A stretch of DNA of 9,371 bases from positions 1 to 9,371 of the forward strand of contig JAGCFG010000087.1 of the NCBI GenBank assembly GCA_017650255.1. The letters run 5' to 3'. This DNA comes from Alphaproteobacteria bacterium. GTDB taxonomy: Bacteria > Pseudomonadota > Alphaproteobacteria > RF32 > CAG-239. The notes under the pieces were generated by a model. It worked only from the letters and a program-made list of their open reading frames with translations, had not been told where the DNA came from and made no database searches. Both the position numbers and the translations under genes were made by a program. This document shows, one piece after another, positions 1 through 7,207 of this stretch (the first letter of the stretch is position 1; the number at the start of each line of letters is the position of its first letter).

Positions 1-2358
1 AACATCATCCTTCTTTGCCCGAAATACCCCATTTTCATCTTTTTGCTCCATGCCTGACAAAAATCTTTCAAATTCAAACTTATTTACATTCAAATTAGCT
101 TTTATAAGCTTTCTCCCATCCTCATTATTCGAAAACAAAACATCACCGGCAAAATTATTTGCCCCGATGTTCAAATTCATATCTTTCATCAAAAATAATT
201 TAGGATTGCTCTTTACGTTCGTCAAAAGTTTGAAAATTCCCAAAGGATAAGAAGGATTATAGTTCACATAAAAATCATGCAACATTTTAACCGTATCATC
301 AGTCTGCACGCCAAGCTTGCCGTCAAACAAATAGTTATCATCTTGTTTGCTTATTTCCCCTTCATAATCAACACTCATGCTCCCAAGCTTAGATTCGCTT
401 TTCATAGCAAAACGATCAAAATCACCCGTAAGAATACCGGAAGAAGAAAAATTTGGTAAATTCTGCCACTTGAGATTGGGCTGAGATATCCCAAATTTGT
501 TAACAAAAGACATTGTATTTGCAACATCCAAACTATATCTCAAATTCTTAAACTGTAAAGCGTTTCCAAAACCAAAAACCTCGCCCTTAAGTCCAATTTG
601 AGAAGAAGCTAATTCATCAACATAAAATTTGCTAACCTTTGCGGTTCCGTCCTTAAATGTTACCTCCAAATGAGCTTTTTCAAAAGGAGTCCTCTGCCAT
701 ATACCTGACTTCAAATCTGCCTTAAGCTGCAAATCCAAATCATTCAAAAATCCCACTTTCTTTACATAATAATCTATCCTGTTTTTCCACGTATCAGCCT
801 TCACTTCTTCCGGCATAGGAGTAATATAATTATCAAAGCTTATATTGTCAGCATCAATAATTGCAAAATATCTGTTTTTATCTCCGCGAACAATTGCCAA
901 TTTTGCATCAAACGACGTTTTATCCATATTCAATACCAATGGAGAAAATTTTATTGTCTGCGGCGTTCCCTCAAGCGTAAACTTAGCCGCTGCCCTTTTG
1001 TAAATATTTTTTGAAATAGGTTGCAAATCAAAACCCAACCAAACAGCCGTCTGTCCAAAATTAAGCGTCTCCATTTCAACATCATACGTATAATTCAAAA
1101 CCTTTTCTTTAGAAAACATCTCACCTTTCATCCGCGCCGTTCCTTCAAAAGGAAAATTAGCAGACAAATTTTGCAAGCTCAAAATATTGTTCATAAAATC
1201 TATACTTACATCAACATCCCTAACAGTTTGTCCTTTATAATTTGCCTTCAAAGCCTTAAAATCTGCAATAACATCAAAATCAAAGCTGGGGGCATAATCT
1301 CTTTCGGAATAACTCTGTAAAAAATCACCTATTGCATCAACGGCCAAATCCATATTCAAATCCGTAAAATTAAATGCCGTCTCGATTCGTTTTCTGTCTT
1401 CAGTATCATCTCCCAAACTTTTTTCTTTGGCTCTCGGAATAAAAATACTACCGGCAGCTGCACTATCTGCATATTTTATAACCACATTTGAAAAAGTTAT
1501 CTTATCCTTATCGCTTTTCACCGCAAGCGACATCGCTAGTGGATACTCATATTTTTCCGAAACATTTATATCAGAAAACATTGAATGTAAAAAATTAATT
1601 GGATTTTTTGATTCCACAACCAAATTGCCGTTCACCGCCTCATTTTTAATCATTACCGTTCCATCAAACCTGACATAGCTCTCCGACTGAGGATGAGTTA
1701 TTACTGCATTTACTGATGTTGCAAAACTATCCGAAAATTTTCCCAAATCAAAAGCAAATCCTCTTGTATCGCCATTCTTTATATAGCTTCCTTCAATTCT
1801 ATAAGGTCCAAAAAAGCTTCCTGCTGCAATCTCTGCATTCACATCATTAAAAAGCAAATTAACATTATGTTTTTTATCAACAATACTAACTTTTGCGCCG
1901 TCTACCATCACGCTACCAAAAGATACATCTACATTTTTTACTGTAAAATCTTGTGCCGTCGCAACATCTGACATCTGCCAATTAATTTTCCCGTCATCAA
2001 AAACATCAACAAATATTTCAGGTTTAACCATTGTCATATTTTCTATATTAAATCTTTTTTGCAATAGCGAACCAAAAGAAAGTGAAGCGACTAATTTTTT
2101 AACTTTTGCCAATACTATCTTGTTATTTTCTTCATCATTATCATATATTTCAACATCGCTCGCTTCAAGAGAAGGAGAAGGCAGCAACTTAAAACTCACA
2201 GCACCATTAAAATCGATTTTTTTACCTGTTGTTTCCGCAAACTGTTTGGCAATTACAGCCTTATGCTCATTCCAATCCAATAAATTTAAATACAGCGTAA
2301 CCCCCGCAACCACCAAAACAAAAGAAGCAACTATAAATAAAATCAATTTCTTAAACAT
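1..2358 (-). CDS. AsmA family protein, N-terminal 786 residues (runs off left edge)
   Basis: The minus strand is open from an ATG at 2358-2356 to base 1, with no in-frame stop over 786 codons, so the C-terminus lies outside the window. Residues 4-24 form one hydrophobic segment, a probable inner-membrane anchor with the rest in the periplasm. It is followed by the AsmA signature at about 28-70: LDWNEHK, then TGKKIDFNGAVSFKLLPSPS and LEASDVEIYD. The remainder has many short alternating polar/hydrophobic stretches that look like the beta-rich body of this family. AsmA-type proteins (related to TamB and YhdP) act in the envelope and are linked to outer-membrane biogenesis and lipid transport. 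The role of this member is inferred from family only. AAGGA at 2369-2365 sits six bases before the ATG and supports the start. The gene diverges from the cdd operon and shows no obvious functional link to it. Codons end mostly in T or G (TTG, AAG, ACG), the mirror of the plus-strand genes. Confidence 0.88.
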   Translation of the reverse strand, partial: MFKKLILFIVASFVLVVAGVTLYLNLLDWNEHKAVIAKQFAETTGKKIDFNGAVSFKLLPSPSLEASDVEIYDNDEENNKIVLAKVKKLVASLSFGSLLQKRFNIENMTMVKPEIFVDVFDDGKINWQMSDVATAQDFTVKNVDVSFGSVMVDGAKVSIVDKKHNVNLLFNDVNAEIAAGSFFGPYRIEGSYIKNGDTRGFAFDLGKFSDSFATSVNAVITHPQSESYVRFDGTVMIKNEAVNGNLVVESKNPINFLHSMFSDINVSEKYEYPLAMSLAVKSDKDKITFSNVVIKYADSAAAGSIFIPRAKEKSLGDDTEDRKRIETAFNFTDLNMDLAVDAIGDFLQSYSERDYAPSFDFDVIADFKALKANYKGQTVRDVDVSIDFMNNILSLQNLSANFPFEGTARMKGEMFSKEKVLNYTYDVEMETLNFGQTAVWLGFDLQPISKNIYKRAAAKFTLEGTPQTIKFSPLVLNMDKTSFDAKLAIVRGDKNRYFAIIDADNISFDNYITPMPEEVKADTWKNRIDYYVKKVGFLNDLDLQLKADLKSGIWQRTPFEKAHLEVTFKDGTAKVSKFYVDELASSQIGLKGEVFGFGNALQFKNLRYSLDVANTMSFVNKFGISQPNLKWQNLPNFSSSGILTGDFDRFAMKSESKLGSMSVDYEGEISKQDDNYLFDGKLGVQTDDTVKMLHDFYVNYNPSYPLGIFKLLTNVKSNPKLFLMKDMNLNIGANNFAGDVLFSNNEDGRKLIKANLNVNKFEFERFLSGMEQKDENGVFRAKKDDV

Positions 2359-2364
2359 GGTCTA

Positions 2365-2369
2365 TCCTT
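2365..2369 (-). promoter_or_regulatory. Ribosome binding site of the AsmA-family gene
   Basis: Read on the minus strand this is AAGGA, six bases upstream of the ATG at 2358-2356. It fixes the start just before the hydrophobic anchor. Confidence 0.65.
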
Positions 2370-2417
2370 CTCTTCCAAATAAAATGTTTTCATATGCCCA
2401 AAAAATTTTACCAAATA

Positions 2418-2447
2418 TTTAATACTGCAATGTTATATATCTTATAT
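2418..2447 (+). promoter_or_regulatory. Candidate sigma70-type promoter for the cdd operon
   Basis: In the 122-base divergent gap, TTAATA (2418-2423, four of six matches to TTGACA) and TATATT (2442-2447, five of six matches to TATAAT) are 18 bases apart. That would place transcription start near 2454, about 27 bases before the cdd ATG. The whole gap is very AT-rich, so chance matches are likely. No convincing operator palindrome or riboswitch fold was seen. Confidence 0.35.
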
Positions 2448-2480
2448 TGATTAATAAATAACTTAAGGTCAAGTAATAAC

Positions 2481-2870
2481 ATGAAAAAAAATCAACAACT
2501 TCTAACATTTGCCCGTCAGGCCATGCAAAATGCTTATGCCCCTTATTCAAAGCTAAAAGTCGGAGCTGCTATTTTAACACCCTCCGGCAACATATACACG
2601 GGATGCAATGTTGAAAATATATCATACCCATGTGGAAATTGCGCCGAAACAGGAGCAATATCAACAATGGTCACAGCAGGAGAATACAAAATTTCTAAAA
2701 TTGCCATTATTTCAAACGGAAATTTTGAAATAAAACCTTGCGGAGCTTGCCTGCAACGAATAAAAGAATTTTCAAATCAAAAAACCGAAATAATTACTCT
2801 TACACCGGACGACATCATAAAAATCCACAAAATTTCAGAATTGTTACCTACACCATTTGAGGAGCTTTAA
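2481..2870 (+). CDS. cdd: Cytidine deaminase
   Basis: Cdd hydrolyses cytidine and deoxycytidine to uridine and deoxyuridine in the cytoplasm, the first step of pyrimidine nucleoside salvage. The 129-residue length fits the short homotetrameric class. The substrate-binding stretch NVEN is at 43-46. The zinc/catalytic motif C-A-E is at 54-56 (Cys ligand and proton-shuttling Glu), and the second zinc motif PCGAC at 86-90 gives Cys87 and Cys90. All catalytic residues are present. An additional Cys51 just before the CAE motif (PCGNCAE) is slightly unusual. It is the first gene of the operon; its likely ribosome site, TAAGG at 2464-2468, is weak and 12 bases from the ATG. The stop lies one base before the punA ATG, so the two are probably translationally coupled. 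Confidence 0.95.
   Translation: MKKNQQLLTFARQAMQNAYAPYSKLKVGAAILTPSGNIYTGCNVENISYPCGNCAETGAISTMVTAGEYKISKIAIISNGNFEIKPCGACLQRIKEFSNQKTEIITLTPDDIIKIHKISELLPTPFEEL
2859..2864 (+). promoter_or_regulatory. Ribosome binding site deciding the punA start
   Basis: GAGGAG lies seven bases before the ATG at 2872, inside the last codons of cdd. It selects the ATG over an upstream in-frame TTG at 2857, which overlaps this site and has no site of its own. Confidence 0.8.
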
Positions 2871-2871
2871 C

Positions 2872-3669
2872 ATGATAAACATAAAACAATTGAAATCACT
2901 TATTGGTGATCGCAAACCTACCATAGCCATAATGCTCGGCTCCGGATTGGGCGACATCGCCAAAACCATCCAATCTCCTCTGGAAATAAAATATACCGAA
3001 ATTGAAAACTTTCCCGAAAGCACCGTAAAAGGCCACACTGGACAAATGACCATTGGTAAAATCGGAAACAAAGAAGTTCTCTGCCTGCAAGGTCGCTTTC
3101 ACCTCTACGAAGGCTATCCTTCTCATGTTATTTTCGAAGTAATACATGCCTTGAAAAAAATAGGCATAAAAGAAATAATAATTACCAACGCCTCCGGCTC
3201 GCTTAACCCGAGTTTCCGTCCTGGAGGAATTATGATAATCAAAGATCACATAAACTTTTCTGGGCAAAACCCTCTCATAAACGTTACAAACAAAATTTCT
3301 CCGCATTTTAACGATATGAGTAATGCCTACGACGAAAAACTCTCAAACAGAGCAAAAGAAATCGCCACAAACAAAAAAATAGCCGTCTATGAAGGTGTTT
3401 ATTTAATGGTACTGGGACCAAGTTTTGAAACTCCTGCAGAAGTTGAACTGTTCAGACATTTTGGTGCAGATGCAATCGGTATGTCGACCGTACCGGAAGT
3501 TATTGCCTCTGTTGACCAAAAAATAAAAGTTGTAGCATTTTCCGCTCTCACAAATTTTGGAGCCGGCATGCAAAACAGCAAACTATCTCACGCCCAAACA
3601 TTAAAACAGGCAACAAAAGCTGCAAACAACTTAGCAAAGCTGATAACCTATTTTGTTAAGGAGCAATAG
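2872..3669 (+). CDS. punA: Purine nucleoside phosphorylase, trimeric (PNP/MTAP) family
   Basis: This enzyme uses phosphate to split purine (deoxy)ribonucleosides, probably (deoxy)inosine and (deoxy)guanosine, into free base and (deoxy)ribose-1-phosphate. The 265-residue length is typical of the low-molecular-mass trimeric class. Visible motifs in order are the phosphate loop GSGLG at 23-27, GRFHLYEG at 74-81, TNASG at 105-109, PSFET at 183-187 (Glu186 corresponds to the base-binding Glu201 of mammalian PNP), GMSTVPEV at 203-210, and Thr227-Asn228, matching the mammalian Asn243 purine-selecting position. This points to 6-oxopurine preference, which is an inference. It is not the hexameric DeoD type. 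It lies one base after cdd and one base before deoC. Xanthosine phosphorylase (XapA) is in the same family and cannot be fully excluded. Confidence 0.92.
   Translation: MINIKQLKSLIGDRKPTIAIMLGSGLGDIAKTIQSPLEIKYTEIENFPESTVKGHTGQMTIGKIGNKEVLCLQGRFHLYEGYPSHVIFEVIHALKKIGIKEIIITNASGSLNPSFRPGGIMIIKDHINFSGQNPLINVTNKISPHFNDMSNAYDEKLSNRAKEIATNKKIAVYEGVYLMVLGPSFETPAEVELFRHFGADAIGMSTVPEVIASVDQKIKVVAFSALTNFGAGMQNSKLSHAQTLKQATKAANNLAKLITYFVKEQ
3658..3663 (+). promoter_or_regulatory. Ribosome binding site deciding the deoC start
   Basis: AAGGAG lies seven bases before the ATG at 3671, within the end of punA. It rules out an earlier in-frame TTG at 3653, which would place the site inside the coding region. 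Confidence 0.8.
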
Positions 3670-3670
3670 C

Positions 3671-4402
3671 ATGCAAAAAAGCTCTTTAGCAAAATGTCTA
3701 ATTACAAATCTGGACTTAACTTCACTAAACCTTTCAGATACAGAAACAGAAATAATTTCTCTCTGCCAAAAAGCCAAAACTCCTTGTGGCAATGTTCGCG
3801 CAGTTTGCGTCTATCCGCAATTTGTATCTTTGGCAAAAGACTTATTAACAAATACCGGCATATCTGTTGCTACGGTCATCAATTTTCCTCAAGGAGGTTC
3901 TGACATTGCCTCAATAAAAGAACAATTATCAAATGCAGCAAAACATGGAGCCGATGAAATCGATGCTGTTTTTCCATACAACGATTTTTTTAATGGAAAT
4001 ATTGATATTTGCAAAAAATTTTTAGAAACAATAACCCAAAACAAAGAAAATAGAAAAATAAAAGTCATCTTGGAAAGCGGTGCTTACAAAAACGCAGAAC
4101 AACTCAAATCAGCTTGTCTGCTTTGCCTTGATTATGATATCGACTTTCTAAAAACTTCAACCGGAAAAACATCTGTTTCCGCCACCCCCGAAGCTGCTGG
4201 AACCATTCTTTCTTGCATCAAAGAAAAAAATCAAAATGTCGGATTCAAAGCCAGCGGTGGAATCAAAACCTTTGAACAATCAGCCATATACTACGATTTG
4301 TGCCAACAAATCCTCGGAGAAAAATGGCCGACACCGGAACATTTTCGCATTGGAGCAAGCTCGCTCTTAAACAATCTTCTGCAAACCATAAAAGAAGGAT
4401 AA
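3671..4402 (+). CDS. deoC: Deoxyribose-phosphate aldolase
   Basis: DeoC cleaves 2-deoxyribose-5-phosphate to acetaldehyde and glyceraldehyde-3-phosphate, feeding nucleoside sugars into glycolysis. The 243-residue protein follows the Escherichia coli-type class I aldolase (TIM barrel). The Schiff-base lysine is Lys161 in KTSTGK (161-166, E. coli Lys167). The second active-site lysine is Lys193 in GFKASGG (191-197, E. coli Lys201). The acid Asp98 sits in DEIDAVFPY (95-103, E. coli Asp102). Other family blocks are VCVYPQF at 45-51, VINFPQG at 69-75 and the phosphate-binding GAS at 228-230. No key residue is missing. It lies between punA and deoA with gaps of one and four bases. The deoxyribose-1-phosphate released by its neighbours must first be isomerised by a phosphopentomutase that is not encoded here. 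Confidence 0.95.
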   Translation: MQKSSLAKCLITNLDLTSLNLSDTETEIISLCQKAKTPCGNVRAVCVYPQFVSLAKDLLTNTGISVATVINFPQGGSDIASIKEQLSNAAKHGADEIDAVFPYNDFFNGNIDICKKFLETITQNKENRKIKVILESGAYKNAEQLKSACLLCLDYDIDFLKTSTGKTSVSATPEAAGTILSCIKEKNQNVGFKASGGIKTFEQSAIYYDLCQQILGEKWPTPEHFRIGASSLLNNLLQTIKEG

Positions 4403-4406
4403 GCCC

Positions 4407-5714
4407 ATGCTACCGCAAGAAATCATCCGAAAAAAACGCGACAAACAATCCCTTTCCCGTGACGACATTTACTCTTTTGTACAAGGTATAACCAACGGCA
4501 CAATCGCCGACTGTCAAACGGCAGCACTGACAATGGCCATACTCCTAAATGGCATGAACAAAGAAGAAATAAGCACTTTAACCCTCAGTATGCGCGATTC
4601 CGGAGATGTTTTATCTTGGAATGAACTCAACGGTCCTGTTGTTGATAAACATTCAACCGGCGGTGTCGGCGACAAAATAAGCCTGATGCTTGCTCCTCTT
4701 CTTGCCTCTTGCGGCGCCTTTGTCCCAATGATATCCGGACGCGGACTTGGCCACACCGGCGGAACTTTGGATAAACTCGATTCTATTCCCGGCTACCAAA
4801 CAACCCCGAGTAACGACCTTTTCAAAAAGACAGTCAAAAAAGTCGGCTGCGCAATCATAGGACAAACCGGAAACCTAGCTCCTGCTGATAAAAAAATATA
4901 CTCGATTCGCGACGTTTGTGCCACGGTTGAATCAATTCCCCTCATAACCGCCTCGATTCTTTCAAAAAAACTAGCTGCCGGTCTAAATTTTTTGATAATG
5001 GATCTAAAATGTGGTAACGGCGCTTTTATGGACAATCTTAACCAAGCAAGAGAACTGGCAACATCCATAGTTAATGTTGCAAATTTTGCCGGCACACAAA
5101 CCCATGCGCTCATTACAGATATGAACCAAGTTCTGGGACACACTGTCGGTAACGCTCTCGAGGTTATAGAAGCAGTTGACTTTCTCAAAAACAACCATAT
5201 AGATCCTCGCTTATACAAAATAACTTTTTCTTTAGCTTCAACACTATTGGCAAATGCCCACATATTTAACAATACTGACGAGGCACAAAAAACGTTGCAG
5301 AAAAATCTAGAAAACGGAACGGCTCTGGAAATTTTTGCTCAAATGATATCATCTCTGGGCGGACCAACAGATTTTGTTGATAATCCGGAAAAATATTTAC
5401 CCCAAAGCCCATTGAAACTGCCGGTATTTGCTCCCAAAAAAGGATATATAAGCGCAATGAATACTCGCAACATCGGACTAAGTATTATTGAATTGAAAGG
5501 CGGCAGAACCACCCCAGAACAAAAAATTGACCACTCCACCGGCTATTCTGAATTTTGCCAAACCGGAGATTTTGTAGATGAAAAAACTCCGCTTGCTTTT
5601 GTTCACGCACTTGACCAATCAGACTACGAACAAGCTGCATCAAACCTGCTGAATAATATCACCATAAGTGACCGAAAGCCTGCCTTAAAACCCGAGATTA
5701 TTGAGGTTATATAA
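4407..5714 (+). CDS. deoA: Thymidine phosphorylase
   Basis: DeoA converts thymidine (and deoxyuridine) plus phosphate to base and 2-deoxyribose-1-phosphate. The 435 residues match the usual length of about 440 for the family (glycosyltransferase family 3 fold, homodimer). The phosphate loop KHSTGGVGDK is at 81-90. The family signature SGRGLGHTGGT at 110-120 is followed by LDKLDSIPG. The pyrimidine-binding residues of the E. coli enzyme (Arg171, Ser186, Lys190) correspond to Arg168, Ser183 and Lys187, with the same spacing. AGAAGGA at 4393-4399, in the end of deoC, is seven bases before the ATG, and pgeF begins two bases after the stop. Deoxyuridine made by Cdd is a natural substrate, so cdd-deoA-deoC is a coherent route. 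The broader pyrimidine nucleoside phosphorylase (Pdp) is related, but the sequence follows DeoA closely. Confidence 0.94.
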   Translation: MLPQEIIRKKRDKQSLSRDDIYSFVQGITNGTIADCQTAALTMAILLNGMNKEEISTLTLSMRDSGDVLSWNELNGPVVDKHSTGGVGDKISLMLAPLLASCGAFVPMISGRGLGHTGGTLDKLDSIPGYQTTPSNDLFKKTVKKVGCAIIGQTGNLAPADKKIYSIRDVCATVESIPLITASILSKKLAAGLNFLIMDLKCGNGAFMDNLNQARELATSIVNVANFAGTQTHALITDMNQVLGHTVGNALEVIEAVDFLKNNHIDPRLYKITFSLASTLLANAHIFNNTDEAQKTLQKNLENGTALEIFAQMISSLGGPTDFVDNPEKYLPQSPLKLPVFAPKKGYISAMNTRNIGLSIIELKGGRTTPEQKIDHSTGYSEFCQTGDFVDEKTPLAFVHALDQSDYEQAASNLLNNITISDRKPALKPEIIEVI

Positions 5715-5716
5715 CA

Positions 5717-6481
5717 ATGCCGACTATCTATAATGCCCAAAATATACCCGCCGCAAAACATGCTTTCTTTGGTCGCACCGGAGGATATTCAAAAGGCATT
5801 TTCAATAGTCTTAATTTCAATTTTAAGGGCACCGATTCTCCTCAAAATCTGGCAAAAAATCTGGACATTGCCGCCGCCTATTATGGCTTGCCCGGCAAAA
5901 AAATCGTCCGTTTAAACCAAGTTCATTCATCCAAAGCCGTTTACGTGGATAGGCCATCACAATATGTCATAGAGGCCGACGGAGTTGTAACGGACAAGCC
6001 AAACATAATTTTAGGCATAACCACCGCCGACTGCATACCGGTCTTGTTCGCAGATTATAAAAACGGCGTCATTGGTGCTGCCCACGCCGGCTGGAGAGGC
6101 GCCCTAAACGGAATAATTGAAAACACTGTCCGCAAAATGTTAGAATACGGCGCAGATACAAAATATATAGCAGTCGCAACCGGTCCTTGTCTGCAAAAAC
6201 AAAATTTTTATGTCCGTGACGATATGCGAGATCAGTTTTTGGCTCAATGTCCAGAAAATTCAATCTTTTTCACTTCCGTAGACAATGGCCAATATCTTTG
6301 TGACTTGGAGCAATATGTCTGTCACAGACTTAATTTATTAGGAATTAACAATATATCTTTATCCGGTATAGATACTTATTCCAACGAAAAAAACTACTTC
6401 AGCTATCGCCGCTTTTGCCACTTAAATCTTATCAAGGAAGGAGGAGGCTTTGGAATTGAACTCTCAACCATTTGTTTATAA
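5717..6481 (+). CDS. pgeF: PgeF/YfiH (LACC1-like) family protein: peptidoglycan editing factor / nucleoside-acting enzyme
   Basis: This is a 254-residue member of the family formerly called multicopper polyphenol oxidase or laccase domain (YfiH, YlmD, LACC1). The three conserved metal/catalytic residues are His70 in NQVHS, Cys106 in TTADCIPVLF and His123 in AAHAGWRG, with ADGVVT at 87-92 and YFSYRR at 227-232. From published family work, E. coli YfiH/PgeF is reported to remove UDP-MurNAc carrying L-Ser instead of L-Ala. Several members including LACC1 show purine nucleoside phosphorylase, adenosine deaminase and methylthioadenosine phosphorylase activity. Here it lies between thymidine phosphorylase and a muramoyl amidase, so context supports either role. 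GAGG at 5703-5706 serves an ATG two bases after the deoA stop. No signal peptide is seen, so it should be cytoplasmic. Membership is certain; substrate is not. Confidence 0.9.
   Translation: MPTIYNAQNIPAAKHAFFGRTGGYSKGIFNSLNFNFKGTDSPQNLAKNLDIAAAYYGLPGKKIVRLNQVHSSKAVYVDRPSQYVIEADGVVTDKPNIILGITTADCIPVLFADYKNGVIGAAHAGWRGALNGIIENTVRKMLEYGADTKYIAVATGPCLQKQNFYVRDDMRDQFLAQCPENSIFFTSVDNGQYLCDLEQYVCHRLNLLGINNISLSGIDTYSNEKNYFSYRRFCHLNLIKEGGGFGIELSTICL
6438..6447 (+). promoter_or_regulatory. Strong purine-rich ribosome binding site inside pgeF for the amidase TTG start
   Basis: AAGGAGGAGG lies within the 3' end of pgeF, immediately before TTG codons at 6450 and 6456 in the amidase frame. The core AAGGAG (6438-6443) is six bases before 6450; the second core AGGAGG (6442-6447) is eight bases before 6456. 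The strong site may compensate for the weak TTG start. Confidence 0.7.
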
Positions 6482-7190
6482 TGCTTTTCCGCTGCCGCAT
6501 TTCAACGAACGCGAACAGCCTGTTGAAATGCTGGTTTTTCACTCCATGGCTCACAATGCGGCCGAAGGAATATCCCGCCTTGACGAGCTCAACCTAAGCT
6601 CTCACTATATTGTCGATTTTGACGGCACAATATGGCAGTGCATCGATGAAAAAAAACGCGCATGGCATGCCGGTATAAGCTCTTGGCAAGGACTAACCGA
6701 CATAAATTCTCGCTCCATAGGTATTGAAATTTGCCATAACACACTCGGTCAAAGTGCTTTTCATCGCCGCCAAATAAAATCACTAATTCTCCTCAGCAGA
6801 GACATCATTAACAGATGGCATATTGCCCCCGACAAAATTGTTGCACATTCCGACATTGCTCCAGACAGAAAAGCTGACCCAGGAAAAGCTTTTCCATGGC
6901 AAGAGCTGGCCGCCGCAAACGTAGGGATATGGTATGGAGCACGTTTTTCCGAAGAAACTGATATTGTAAAAATGCTTTCCTTCATCGGATATCAAACTTC
7001 ATCAGAACAACTTATTCAAGCTTCTGCCTATGCATTTTGCCGCAGATTTTTACCTAAAAAAACAAAAACTATGCCAACCCGCAAACTGCTCGATTGTCCG
7101 CACCCAAAGGACTGTTCCTCTCTCTTAAAAGACAGCGAATTTTTGCATGCTCTTCAAAATATTTACATGCAATATCAGCTATACCGCTAA
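6450..7190 (+). CDS. N-acetylmuramoyl-L-alanine amidase, AmpD/AmiD type (Amidase_2 fold)
   Basis: A zinc amidase that cuts the bond between N-acetylmuramic acid and L-Ala of muropeptides. In the Amidase_2 domain (about 25-150), the zinc ligands are His31 (VFHSM), His133 (VAHSDIAP) and Asp143 (KADPG). Catalytic Glu93 sits in SIGIEI and Lys141 matches AmpD Lys162. His133 and Asp143 are ten apart, as in E. coli AmpD. Residues about 170-240 (MLSFIGYQ onward) resemble the helical peptidoglycan-binding-like C-terminal domain of E. coli AmiD. AmiD is a secreted outer-membrane lipoprotein, but no signal peptide or lipobox is visible here, so a cytoplasmic anhydro-muropeptide recycling role as for AmpD is inferred. 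The start is TTG at 6450 or 6456, because the next in-frame ATG would cut into the zinc-binding domain. The gene overlaps pgeF by 32 (or 26) bases and closes the operon. Confidence 0.88.
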   Translation: MELNSQPFVYNAFPLPHFNEREQPVEMLVFHSMAHNAAEGISRLDELNLSSHYIVDFDGTIWQCIDEKKRAWHAGISSWQGLTDINSRSIGIEICHNTLGQSAFHRRQIKSLILLSRDIINRWHIAPDKIVAHSDIAPDRKADPGKAFPWQELAAANVGIWYGARFSEETDIVKMLSFIGYQTSSEQLIQASAYAFCRRFLPKKTKTMPTRKLLDCPHPKDCSSLLKDSEFLHALQNIYMQYQLYR

Positions 7191-7207
7191 AAAAATGAAA
7201 AAAATAC

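Larger units (their letters stand above)
2481..7190 (+). other. Predicted six-gene operon: nucleoside salvage plus murein recycling
   Basis: cdd, punA, deoC, deoA, pgeF and the amidase gene are co-directional, with gaps of 1, 1, 4 and 2 bases and then a 32-base overlap. Each internal ribosome site lies in the 3' end of the preceding gene; those of punA, deoC and deoA are all seven bases from their ATG. No terminator-like hairpin or promoter was seen inside. The grouping implies one transcript and translational coupling. Confidence 0.85.

Noticed and set aside
50..2422. Several plus-strand open frames of 60-100 codons between 50 and 2422
   Set aside because: They lie antisense to the continuous AsmA-family frame, have low-complexity Lys/Phe/Ile/Ser-rich translations, and lack ribosome sites.
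2359..2480. Riboswitch or regulator operator in the divergent gap
   Set aside because: Only 122 very AT-rich bases with no GC-containing stems and no clear inverted repeat; only a tentative promoter could be supported.
2896..3306. Minus-strand open frame of 136 codons opposite punA
   Set aside because: It is antisense to a gene with all catalytic motifs; the translation shows no family motif and has no ribosome site.
4793..5272. Minus-strand open frame of 159 codons opposite deoA
   Set aside because: Antisense shadow of a well-conserved thymidine phosphorylase; no recognisable product.
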